From NCBI GenBank assembly GCA_964242735.1, contig CAXTAK010000008.1:1-64000 (forward strand): 64,000 nucleotides of DNA, written 5' to 3'. Shown piece after piece: positions 56,444 through 64,000 of this stretch (within the stretch, counting starts at the first letter, position 1; each line of letters starts with the position of its first letter). The translations under genes were made by a program, and so were the position numbers. The notes beneath the pieces are model-generated. The model made no database searches. It worked only from the letters and a program-made list of their open reading frames with translations, and had not been told where the DNA came from. The DNA is from CADCUY01 sp964242735. Lineage in GTDB: Bacteria > Actinomycetota > Actinomycetes > Actinomycetales > Quadrisphaeraceae.

Positions 56444-57529
56444 ATGTCAGAGAAGGCCGTCAGGGTCGCCGTCGTCGGCGTCGGCAACTGCGCCGCGTCG
56501 CTCGTCCAGGGCGTGCACCACTACGCCGACGCCGTCCCGGGCACCACGGTGCCGGGGCTGATGCACGTGCAGTTCGGGCAGTACCACGTGGGGGACATCG
56601 AGTTCGTCGCCGCGTTCGACGTCGATGCCAAGAAGGTGGGCTTCGACCTGTCCGAGGCCATCGTCGCCAGCGAGAACAACACGATCAAGATCGCCGACGT
56701 GCCGCCGCTGGGCGTCACGGTCCAGCGCGGCCCGACGATGGACGGCCTCGGCAAGTACTACCTGGAGACCATCGAGCAGTCCGACGCCGAGCCCGTCGAC
56801 GTGGTCGCGGCGCTGCGCGAGGCGCGGGCCGACGTCCTGGTCTGCTACCTGCCGGTGGGGTCCGAGGCCGCCGCGAAGCACTACGCCCAGGCGGCGATCG
56901 ACGCAGGCGTCGCCTTCGTCAACGCGCTGCCGGTCTTCATCGCCAGCGACCCGGAGTGGGCGGCGAAGTTCACCGCCGCGGGCGTGCCGATCGTCGGGGA
57001 CGACATCAAGAGCCAGATCGGCGCGACGATCACCCACCGCGCCCTGGCGCGGCTGTTCGAGGACCGCGGGGTGATCGTCGACCGCACGTACCAGCTGAAC
57101 GTCGGCGGGAACATGGACTTCAAGAACATGCTCGAGCGCGACCGGCTGGAGTCGAAGAAGATCTCCAAGACGCAGGCGGTGACCTCCAACGTCGACCACG
57201 ACCTCGGGGCCCGCAACGTGCACATCGGCCCCAGCGACTACGTGGAGTGGCTCGACGACCGCAAGTGGGCGTTCGTGCGGCTCGAGGCGCGAGCGTTCGG
57301 CGACGTGCCGCTGAGCCTGGAGTACAAGCTCGAGGTGTGGGACTCCCCGAACTCCGCCGGCGTGATCATCGACGCGGTGCGCAGCGCGAAGATCGCCCTC
57401 GACCGTGGCATCGGCGGCCCGCTGACCTCCGCGGCGTCGTACTTCATGAAGTCCCCCCCGGTGCAGAAGCGCGACGACGAGGCCAAGGACGACGTGGAGG
57501 CCTTCATCCGCGGCGACGTCGAGCGCTGA
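56444..57529 (+). CDS. ino1: inositol-3-phosphate synthase
   Basis: 361 residues. It converts glucose 6-phosphate to myo-inositol 3-phosphate with NAD+, supplying inositol for phosphatidylinositol and mycothiol. The N-terminal Rossmann motif is VRVAVVGVGNCAASLVQG. Further family landmarks are FDVDAKKVG, VGDDIKSQIGATITHRAL, YQLNVGGNMDFKNMLE (active-site region) and KLEVWDSPNSAGVIIDAVR near the end. The length matches the short bacterial/archaeal-type enzyme. The ATG has GAGGAGAT 6 bases upstream. It is preceded by PadR in the same direction, with a 58-base gap. Confidence 0.95.
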   Translation: MSEKAVRVAVVGVGNCAASLVQGVHHYADAVPGTTVPGLMHVQFGQYHVGDIEFVAAFDVDAKKVGFDLSEAIVASENNTIKIADVPPLGVTVQRGPTMDGLGKYYLETIEQSDAEPVDVVAALREARADVLVCYLPVGSEAAAKHYAQAAIDAGVAFVNALPVFIASDPEWAAKFTAAGVPIVGDDIKSQIGATITHRALARLFEDRGVIVDRTYQLNVGGNMDFKNMLERDRLESKKISKTQAVTSNVDHDLGARNVHIGPSDYVEWLDDRKWAFVRLEARAFGDVPLSLEYKLEVWDSPNSAGVIIDAVRSAKIALDRGIGGPLTSAASYFMKSPPVQKRDDEAKDDVEAFIRGDVER

Positions 57530-58839
57530 GCGTCTCCAGCGCGCCCGCGGCGGGCACCGCGACCCTGCGCGAGGGCGCCCGGGCCGTCCTGGCCTCCCGC
57601 GGGGCGCGGCGCCTCGTCGCTGTGCGCATCGCCGGGCAGAGCGCGGACGGCGCCCTGCAGGCGGGGTTGACGTCGCTGGTCTTCCTCTCCCCCGAGCGGG
57701 CGACCACCGCGGCGGGCATCGCGGTGGCGTCCGCGGTGCTCGTGCTGCCCTTCACCCTGGTCGGGCCCTGGGCCGCCGGTGTCCTGGACCGGTACCGGCG
57801 CCGCAGCGTGCTGGTCGTCGGTGGGGTGGTGCGTGCGGTGCTGGCGGTGGCCACGGCCGCCGCGGTCCTCGTGGGCGGCGACGTCCTGCTGGCGGTGGTG
57901 GTGCTGGCGTACCTGTCGGTGAACCGGCTCCTGCTCGCTGCCCTGTCGGCGTCCCTGCCGCGGCTGGTGCCCGCAGCCGATCTCGTGCCCGCGAACGCGC
58001 TGGTGCCCACGCTGGGCTCCGCGGCGGCGTTCACCGGTGCCGGTGCGGGGTTCGCGATCACCGCCGCCGCCGGGGTGCGCGGCCTGAGCGGCCCGGCCGG
58101 GCAGGTGGTGGTCCTCGCCCTGGTGGCCGCGGGGTGCCTGCTCGCGGCGCTGGTCGCGCGCGGCTTCGGGCGCGAGGAGCTCGGCCCCGACCTCGGCGAC
58201 GCCCGGCGGGCGCACCCCTCGCGCCCGGGCGCCGACGTCGCGGCCGTGCTGCGCCACCTGCGCGCCCGCCCGGAGCCGGCGGCGGCGCTGGCGATGATCG
58301 CCCTGCACCGCCTGGGCTACGGGTTGATGCTCGTCGCCGCGCTGCTGCTCGCCCGCAACAGCCTCGCCGGCTCCGCGCTGGACGCGACCGCGCTGCTGGG
58401 CGGGTTGGTCGCGGCGTCGGGGGTCGGCTTCGCCCTCGCGGCGGCGCTCACCCCGGCGGGGGTGCGGCGGTGGGGCAGCTGCGGGTGGGTGGTGCGCTGC
58501 TGCGTGCTCGCGGCCAGCACCCCGGTGCTGCTGCTCCTCGCGCCGCACCCGGTGACCCTCGTCGCGGGCGCCGCCGTGCTGGGGGTCGCGGCCCAGGGGG
58601 TGAAGGTCACCGTGGACGCCCTGGTGCAGCACGGGGTGGACGACGTCTTCCGGGGCCGGGCGTTCGTGCTCTACGACGTGTGCTTCAACGTCGCGCTGAT
58701 CACCTCGACCGCGCTGGCGGCAGCGGTGCTGCCCGACGACGGGTGGTCGCCGCCGGTGCTCGTGGCGCTGGCGGTGTGGTGGGTGGCGCTGGCGTGGGGG
58801 TACCGCGCCGTGACCCGCCGCGTCCGCGCGGCACCTTGA
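57526..58839 (+). CDS. MFS transporter
   Basis: About 437 residues with twelve hydrophobic helices in the MFS pattern. TM1 begins LVAVRIAGQSADGALQAGLTSLVFL, and DRYRRRSVLVVGGVVRAVLA is the typical loop 2-3 with basic residues. The first ATG or GTG in frame (GTG 57622) would start inside TM1. A CTG overlapping the ino1 stop as CTGA is used here because the residues TATLREGARAVLASRGARR before TM1 fit the family. If CTG is not used, the start is not visible. The substrate is unknown. The gene is intact and directly follows ino1. Confidence 0.8.
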   Translation: MSVSSAPAAGTATLREGARAVLASRGARRLVAVRIAGQSADGALQAGLTSLVFLSPERATTAAGIAVASAVLVLPFTLVGPWAAGVLDRYRRRSVLVVGGVVRAVLAVATAAAVLVGGDVLLAVVVLAYLSVNRLLLAALSASLPRLVPAADLVPANALVPTLGSAAAFTGAGAGFAITAAAGVRGLSGPAGQVVVLALVAAGCLLAALVARGFGREELGPDLGDARRAHPSRPGADVAAVLRHLRARPEPAAALAMIALHRLGYGLMLVAALLLARNSLAGSALDATALLGGLVAASGVGFALAAALTPAGVRRWGSCGWVVRCCVLAASTPVLLLLAPHPVTLVAGAAVLGVAAQGVKVTVDALVQHGVDDVFRGRAFVLYDVCFNVALITSTALAAAVLPDDGWSPPVLVALAVWWVALAWGYRAVTRRVRAAP

Positions 58840-58994
58840 ACCTCGACTGGCCTCCGGCCCGCGCTGGCGAGGTGGCCGGAGCACCACCTCTCTGCTGGTC
58901 GCGCGGTTCGCGGACCCCTGTGGACGACGTGCGCACGCGACTCGTCCGCGGGCGCGAGTCCCGTCGGCGCTCCCACCGCCACTCATCCGGCTCA

Positions 58995-59957
58995 TCACGA
59001 ACGAGGGTGTGGTCTGGACCCGCCGGTCTCGAGGAGGCTGCGGGCGATGTGGTCGGTGAGGTCGCGGTAGGCGGCGGTCATGCGCTGGTAGGTGCCCCGG
59101 GTGGCTTCGACGCGGACGTGCTCGTCGGTCGCGAACGGGGCGGTCAGCCCTTGCCGTCGCCGGTCGGTGAGGAGACCGGTGCCGATGTGGAGGGTGCGCC
59201 TGGCGCGGTGGAGCGGGTCGCCGGTGCGGCCCCGGTGGCCGTGGAGGTCGTGCTGGACACGCCGCCGGCACCGGTCGTGGGCATCACCGGCCAGGCGCAC
59301 CACGTGGAAGGGGTCCATCAGACCCTGCCGCCAAGCTCCCGGGCGGGCGGCGAGCCGGGCCTCGAACACTCGCTCGGAGCGGCCCTCGACCATGTCCAGC
59401 AGCCGCGAGGAGCCCCTCCCGTCACGGATCGGGGTCAGATCGATGATCACGGTGACGTGCTCCTCGCCGCGGCGGGTGCAGCGCCAGACCTGCTCGTCGA
59501 CGCCGATCACCTCGACGCCGTCGAAGCGCCGGACGTCATCGATCAGCACCCGGCGTCCTTCGACGAGGACCGCGTCGGCGGCGGTGTTCCACGACACCCC
59601 GAGCCCTTCGGCGATCCGGGCGACCGTCAGGTGCTGGACCACCAGCCCCTCCAGCGCCCAGCGCAGCGCACGGCGCGACTGCTTCGCCCGCGGCTGCGCG
59701 GCCCGGCCGGTGTCCTGGCGCCAGACGTGCCCGCAGCCGGTGCACTGGTAGCGGCGGACCGTGACCAGCAGCGTCGTCGGTCGCCGACCCAGCGGCTCGT
59801 GCGCCGACCGGCGGGTCACGCTGTCCCGCGCGGAGCCCTCGCAGCCGCAGCGCCGGCACCACCGGTCGGCCTCGACCGACCAGTCACCCGCCACCCCTTC
59901 AACTGCGAAGAGGCCGAAAAGTCGGCATCGGTGGCGTACGAGGGGGGACGATCGCAT
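58995..59957 (-). pseudogene. ISL3-family transposase, 3'-truncated
   Basis: The 320-residue frame carries the ISL3 DDE-transposase hallmarks: an N-terminal zinc finger (WCRRCGCEG then YQCTGCGHVWRQD), an HTH-like segment LTVARIAEGLGVSWNTAADAV, and the core GVEVIGVDEQVW with the first Asp and LMDPFHVVRLAGD with the second. The family end, with the catalytic Glu and its NxxxE region, is missing; the frame stops after HIARSLLETGGS. Clear terminal repeats were not found. It appears to be a dead copy. A start further upstream (60044) is possible. Confidence 0.75.
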
Positions 59958-60086
59958 CTGGCGGGTGTCTTCCTGCTGGTCGTGATGGGATCGCCGCACG
60001 TCCCATCGTCCCGGGCCAGAACGGCACCCGCCAGGTGCGATCACCTCAACCCCGCACCGACGCCGTGGATCCCGGCTCGGTCGGGC

Positions 60087-60221
60087 TCAGTCCAGGGCGT
60101 CCTTCACCATCTGCGTGAAGGACGGGCCCGTGTCGACCGGCGGCAAGCTGGGCACGTAAGGCGGGGGTGGTTCCCCGTCGTTCCCCAGCAGCGCGTCTTC
60201 GTAAGAAGGCAGTTCGGTCAT
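60087..60221 (-). CDS. orphan 44-residue Pro-rich small protein
   Basis: The ATG at 60221 is preceded by GAGGAGAGTGACC, a good ribosome binding site 8 bases away. It opens a 44-codon frame: MTELPSYEDALLGNDGE, then PPPPYVPSLPPVDTGP, then SFTQMVKDALD. The acidic start and the proline/tyrosine-rich centre are unlike random GC-rich translations. It could be a small structural peptide or the precursor of a modified peptide, but no modifying enzymes are nearby. The gene sits between two transposase remnants, so it may be a mobile passenger or a leftover. I do not recognise a family. Confidence 0.5.
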   Translation of the reverse strand: MTELPSYEDALLGNDGEPPPPYVPSLPPVDTGPSFTQMVKDALD

Positions 60222-60339
60222 GGTCACTCTCCTCATGGGCTGGGTTTCCTGAACTCCTTCCGAGTTCCTCGCCCACGGTAGGCAGGGAACATAACGTGGC
60301 GGTGAGGCGCGGTAACGAGAGGTCGTCGACCCGGTCGCC

Positions 60340-60850
60340 CCGGTGCTGATGGAGGCTCCTGACCTCGGCAACGAGGATGGGGCCGTGCCGGAGAAGCAGT
60401 CACCGGGGGGAGCCGAGGACGCGGCGGTCCTGCGAGCAGGACGCGGCGGTGCGGCTGGTGCGCACGCTTCGGGGCGGAGCTCGACCGCCAGCACGAGAGG
60501 TGACCGCGTTCACCGACGCGGACCGTGACGAGCTCGGTGTCGAGCCCTGGGGGCACCTCCCACGCAGTGGGGGACTTCGACAACGCCCTGGCCGAGAGCG
60601 ACAACGGCTACTACGAGGGCGAGTCGATCCGAGGACCAGCACGCCAGGGGCCCTGGAAGAGCGTCGATGAGGTGGAGCTGGCCACCCTCGGCTGGATGCA
60701 CTGGCACAGCACGGCCCGGCTGCACGGGCACCTCGGCGACGTGCCCCCGGTAGATCACGAGGCAGCCTCTCCCCTGCCACCGGGAGCGACCACACCGAGG
60801 TCGACATCCCGACGCTCGAGCCTGCATCAGAACCAGGGCGACTCGGCCAT
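60340..60850 (+). pseudogene. IS3-family transposase remnant
   Basis: Scattered pieces of an IS3 element. Near 60430 is a short OrfA-like start (DAAVRLVRTLRGGARP). From about 60560 the OrfB end reads VGDFDNALAESDNGYYEGESIRG and GPWKSVDEVELATLGWMHWHSTARLHGHLGDVPPV, with the final catalytic Glu position. The central parts with the first two Asp are deleted. The right edge near 60830 has ACCAGGGCGA, resembling the end of the intact IS3 copy at 1369. It is a dead fragment. Confidence 0.65.
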
Positions 60851-61107
60851 CAGCAGACGGTCGTCCGTGCGCACTCCCCGTGCCGCGCGCTCGAGCCCGC
60901 AGCGGGAGCCGCCGTTCCCGATGCCACTCGAACAGGTGTGCGTGTGGCAGGCACTGCCGGCCGCACAGGCGTTCGACGTGCCGTGCGGTCGTACAGCTCG
61001 GTGGTGGCTCTGCTCCCCGAGGCGCGAGTCGGCGCCCAGGTGGCCGCCGGCTCAGGACAGCCCGGCGTGCCCTGGGCTGCGGGCGCCTCGCCGAGCTCCC
61101 GGCAGGC

Positions 61108-62580
61108 TCACGGAGCCTCCGACTCCGGCTGCCGCGCCCACCACGCCAGGAGTTCGGCGCGGGCGTGCTCCTCGCCGATGATCCCCGCGTCGAGCCGCAC
61201 CTGCAGCAGGTGCTGGTACGCGCGCCCCACCACGGGGCCGGCGGGCACCCCCAGCGCGTCCATGATCGCCCGCCCGTCGAGCTCCGGGCGCACCGCCGCG
61301 AGCTCCTCCTCCGCCGCCAGGCGCACCACCCGGGCCTCCAGGTCGTCGTAGGCGGACGAGAGGCGGGCAGCCCTGCGCTGGTTCCGCGTGGTGCAGTCCG
61401 CCCGTGTCAGGGCGTGCAGGCGCGGCAGCAGCGGGCCGGCGTCGGTGACGTAGCGGCGCACCGCGGAGTCCGTCCACGCGCCCTCCCCGTACCCGTGGAA
61501 GCGCAGGTGCAGCTCCACCAGGCGCGCCACGGCACGGGTGGTCTCCTTGTCGAAGCGCAGCGCCCTCATCCGTCGGGCCGCCATCTTCGCCCCGACCACC
61601 TCGTGGTGGTGGAAGCTGACCACGCCCCCGCCCTCGAAGCGGCGCGTCGCGGGCTTGCCGATGTCGTGCAGCAGGGCCGCCAGCCGCAGCACCAGGTCGG
61701 GCCCGCCGGTGTAGCGGGCCTCGTACCCGATCGCCTGCTCCAGCACGGTCAGGGTGTGCCCGTACACGTCCTTGTGCCGGTGGTGCTCGTCGACGGTCAG
61801 CTTCATCGCCGGCAGCTCCGGCAGCACCTGCTCGGCCAGGCCCGTCTCCACCAGCAGGTCGAGACCGGCGCGGGGCTGCTCGCCCATCAGCAGCTTCTCG
61901 AGCTCGACCCTCACCCGCTCGGCGGCCACGATGGCGATCCGCGGCGCCATCGCCGTCATCGCCGCCGCCACCTCCGGTGAGGCCGTCGATCCCAGCTGTG
62001 ACGCGAAGCGGGCGGCCCGCACCATCCGCAGCGGGTCGTCGTCGAAGGACTGGTCCGCGGGTGCGGGGGTGCGCAGCTCGCGCGCGGCCAGGTCGTCCAG
62101 CCCGCCGTGCGGGTCGAGCAGGACCATCTCCGGCAGGCGCAGCGCCATGGCGTTGATCGTCAGGTCGCGCCGGTGCAGGTCACCCTCGAGGCTGTCGCCG
62201 AAGGCCACCGCCGGCTTGCGGGAGGTGGGGTCGTACTCGTCGGCCCGGTAGGTGGTGACCTCGACGACGACATCGCCCCGCCGGGCCCCGATGGTCCCGT
62301 ACGCCCTGCCGATGTCCCAGTGGGCGTCGCCCCAGCGGGCCAGCAGCGCCGCGGTGGCGTTCGGGCGCGCGGACGTCGTGAAGTCCAGGTCCGGCAGCCG
62401 GTCCAGGCGGCCGAGGAAGGCGTCGCGCACGGGGCCCCCGACGAGGGCGATCTCGTGCCCGGCGGTGCTGAAGACCCGACCGAGCTCGACCGCCTCGGGG
62501 GCGGCGGCGATCAGCGCGGCGGCCGCCCGGGCGGTGATCGCCGCACGCACGTCGTCATCGCTGGCCGTCGGCACGATCAC
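61108..62580 (-). CDS. pcnA: CCA tRNA nucleotidyltransferase / polyA polymerase family
   Basis: 490 residues. It adds or repairs the 3' CCA of tRNA. The head domain has HEIALVGGPVRDAFLGRLDRLPDLDFTTSARP (nucleotidyltransferase G-G and DxD residues), then RRDLTINAMAL and GGLDDLAARELRTPAP. RMVRAARFASQLG is the RRxRF-like neck motif. The C-terminal part contains an HD domain (LAALLHDIGKPATRRFE, then HHHEVVGAKMAARRMRALRF). The GTG at 62580 is the first start. The neighbouring NUDIX and DUF6049 genes match the order seen next to mycobacterial pcnA (Rv3907c-Rv3909). The gene is complete. Confidence 0.95.
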   Translation of the reverse strand: MIVPTASDDDVRAAITARAAAALIAAAPEAVELGRVFSTAGHEIALVGGPVRDAFLGRLDRLPDLDFTTSARPNATAALLARWGDAHWDIGRAYGTIGARRGDVVVEVTTYRADEYDPTSRKPAVAFGDSLEGDLHRRDLTINAMALRLPEMVLLDPHGGLDDLAARELRTPAPADQSFDDDPLRMVRAARFASQLGSTASPEVAAAMTAMAPRIAIVAAERVRVELEKLLMGEQPRAGLDLLVETGLAEQVLPELPAMKLTVDEHHRHKDVYGHTLTVLEQAIGYEARYTGGPDLVLRLAALLHDIGKPATRRFEGGGVVSFHHHEVVGAKMAARRMRALRFDKETTRAVARLVELHLRFHGYGEGAWTDSAVRRYVTDAGPLLPRLHALTRADCTTRNQRRAARLSSAYDDLEARVVRLAAEEELAAVRPELDGRAIMDALGVPAGPVVGRAYQHLLQVRLDAGIIGEEHARAELLAWWARQPESEAP

Positions 62581-62722
62581 CCAGCCTGCCAGACCGGGGC
62601 GGCGGACGGGGCGACGACCGGGACGGCGGCCGAGGTGGCTGCGACGGGCCGGGCCGGGCCGGGGCCGGGTGCGCGGCGGGCGAGCAGGGGGGCGTGGTGC
62701 GCGCCGAAGTTAGGGTGATCGC

Positions 62723-63292
62723 ATGCCGCCTCCCGAGCGCCGACCGCGCCCGAGGCCGCACGAGCGCGCGCCCCTCCTGCGCCCCGTCGCACCGGTGGCT
62801 CCCGCGCCGTCCGCGGACCGGCGGGGGCGCGCCGGGGCGCGCGGCAGCGCCCGCGCGGTGGAGGAGACCTCCGCGGGGGGGCTGGTGGTCACCTGGACCG
62901 GCGGGGTGCCCCACGTGGCGCTCATCGCCCGCGTCAACCGCGGGGGGCGCCTGGAGTGGTGCCTGCCCAAGGGGCACCTGGAGGGCCGGGAGACCGCCGA
63001 GGAGGCCGCGGTCCGCGAGATCGCGGAGGAGACCGGTATCGAGGGCGTCGTCCAGCGGCCGCTGGGGTCGATCGACTACTGGTTCTCCGTCGAGGGTCGC
63101 CGGGTGCACAAGACCGTCCACCACTACCTGCTCAGCGCCACCGGGGGGGTGCTGAGCGTGGACGGCGACCCCGACGCGGAGGCCGTCGAGGCCGCGTGGG
63201 TGCCGCTGACCGAGCTGCCCGAGCGGCTGGCCTTCTCCAACGAGCGGCGGATCGCGCGCCTGGTCGGGACGATCCTCACCGAGGGCGCGTGA
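62723..63292 (+). CDS. NUDIX hydrolase (MutT4-like)
   Basis: 189 residues. A basic Pro/Arg-rich N-terminus (about 45 residues) is followed by the NUDIX fold VEETSAGGLVVTWTGGVPHVALIAR and the box GHLEGRETAEEAAVREIAEETGI (GX5EX7REUXEEXGU complete). It ends in LVGTILTEGA. NUDIX proteins hydrolyse nucleoside diphosphates linked to other groups. The MutT4 position next to pcnA and divergent from it suggests a house-cleaning role, but the substrate is not proven. It is coupled to the next gene by a GTGA overlap. Confidence 0.93.
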   Translation: MPPPERRPRPRPHERAPLLRPVAPVAPAPSADRRGRAGARGSARAVEETSAGGLVVTWTGGVPHVALIARVNRGGRLEWCLPKGHLEGRETAEEAAVREIAEETGIEGVVQRPLGSIDYWFSVEGRRVHKTVHHYLLSATGGVLSVDGDPDAEAVEAAWVPLTELPERLAFSNERRIARLVGTILTEGA

Positions 63293-64000
63293 GCGTCGAG
63301 CGCCCCACCGCGGGGTCCGCCGCGCCCGCCGCCGCCCCGGCGCTCCCACGCACCGACCCCACGGGGCGGCGCCGCCCGGCGTCCGTCGTGCTGGCCGTGG
63401 TGGGGGTGCTCGTCGCGGTGCTGGTCCAGCTGGTGTCGCCCGCCCCGCCCGCCGCAGCGGGCCGGGCGGCGTCCCCGTCGGCATCGGCGTCGGCATCGGC
63501 ATCGGGGGTGACGGTCCTCGTCGAGGACGTCGGCCCCGTCGGGCTGGGTCCCGATGACGAGCTGCGCGTGCGGGTGCGCGCCGTGGACCCGCGGGGCGCG
63601 GTGGCGCCCGGGGCGCGGGTGCTGCTGTCGGCCCGGTCCCTGGTGCTGGACGACGCGGAGGACCTGCAGCGCTGGGCGGACGGCGACACTGACGTGCGCG
63701 GCGACCTGCTCCTGCAGGAGGCGGAGCTGGCCGTGCCCCCGGCTGGCGCGTCGACGGGGGAGGTGGTCGCCGAGGTGGTCGCCGAGGTGGTCGCCGACCC
63801 GGGCCTGACCTCGCGCTTCGGTGGGCGCTGGGGCCCGCGGGGCCTCACGGTCGAGGTGCAGGACGCCGACGGGCAGCGCCTGGCGGCGGCCCGCAGCTTC
63901 GTCGTCTGGCTCCCCCGCGGAGCGCCCGACCAGCGCAGCGCCGTCAGCGTGCTGGTGCCGCTGTCGGCGGGGGCCCCCTCGGTGGTGGAGGCGGGCGTGC
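63289..64000 (+). CDS. secreted/membrane protein like DUF6049, partial at window end
   Basis: The GTG overlapping the NUDIX stop opens a frame that is uninterrupted to the window end (over 237 residues). A basic leader is followed by one hydrophobic helix (ASVVLAVVGVLVAVLVQLV), then a low-complexity SASASASAS linker and a beta-rich part, VLVEDVGPVGLGPDDELRVRVRAVDPRGAVAPGARVLL. In the actinobacterial core order, the gene here (mycobacterial Rv3909) is a large secreted DUF6049 protein placed before murJ/mviN. The identification is by position and topology. A short GAGGTGGTCGCC repeat at about 63760-63795 gives EVVAEVVAEVVA. Confidence 0.7.
   Translation, partial: MSVERPTAGSAAPAAAPALPRTDPTGRRRPASVVLAVVGVLVAVLVQLVSPAPPAAAGRAASPSASASASASGVTVLVEDVGPVGLGPDDELRVRVRAVDPRGAVAPGARVLLSARSLVLDDAEDLQRWADGDTDVRGDLLLQEAELAVPPAGASTGEVVAEVVAEVVADPGLTSRFGGRWGPRGLTVEVQDADGQRLAAARSFVVWLPRGAPDQRSAVSVLVPLSAGAPSVVEAGV

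Noticed and set aside
1..64000. tRNA, rRNA or CRISPR genes
   Set aside because: I searched by eye for GTTCRANYC T-loops with a plausible acceptor stem, rRNA motifs and spaced repeats, and found none that I could support.

Overview
The window is very GC-rich (well above 70%) with many GTG starts, frequent 4-bp ATGA/GTGA gene overlaps and long spurious antisense frames, as expected of a high-GC actinobacterium. Gene order on the right closely follows the mycobacterial chromosome near the origin (ino1/PadR, ponA-type PBP, GT87 protein, rpsF-ssb-rpsR-rplI, dnaB; then pcnA, NUDIX, a DUF6049-like secreted protein). The gene set would suit a Kineosporia/Kineococcus-like lineage; this is inference from memory, not from a search.

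Left part (1-13 kb): an IS3-family element, a DUF2188 protein and an Xre/RES toxin-antitoxin pair form a small accessory patch. Then come a WXG100-like protein coupled to a membrane alpha/beta hydrolase, a frameshifted membrane-protein gene leading into a MOSC protein, purB and a CPBP protease, a truncated HAD, PAP2 phosphatase and lycopene cyclase cluster, and a GNAT.

Middle (13-34 kb): mostly housekeeping and regulatory genes. These are an anti-sigma-type ATPase, a DUF1540 protein, a DEAD-box helicase, an S49 protease, DNA polymerase IV, a methyltransferase, and a LolA-like/ABC ATPase/ABC permease operon divergent from an OmpR-type two-component system. They are followed by a decayed VapBC, SprT-like protein, a glycine-rich protein, a DinB/DUF664 gene frameshifted at a G run, an ABC exporter, and MarR divergent from an MMPL pump.

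Decay-rich region (33-46 kb): a repeat-tailed protein, then a UBP zinc-finger gene and a CPA1 antiporter that are both broken, an intact DUF222-HNH gene and a lipoprotein/GspS-like/DUF350 trio. Next are a broken response regulator, paired fluoride channels, an NAD(P)-binding protein and a locus that looks like a dismantled D-amino-acid catabolic cluster (deacylase, deaminase, PfkB kinase and APH remnants).

Right part (45.7-64 kb): conserved replication/translation/cell-wall core. DnaB carries an intein in its P-loop with class 3 features and a degenerate LAGLIDADG domain. The region upstream of dnaB has three DnaA-box-like 9-mers. A MATE exporter faces rplI across a perfect 21-bp-stem hairpin, related to another hairpin near 14.1 kb. 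PadR sits beside a long operator-like palindrome between the PBP gene and ino1. Two transposase remnants flank an orphan 44-codon gene before pcnA.
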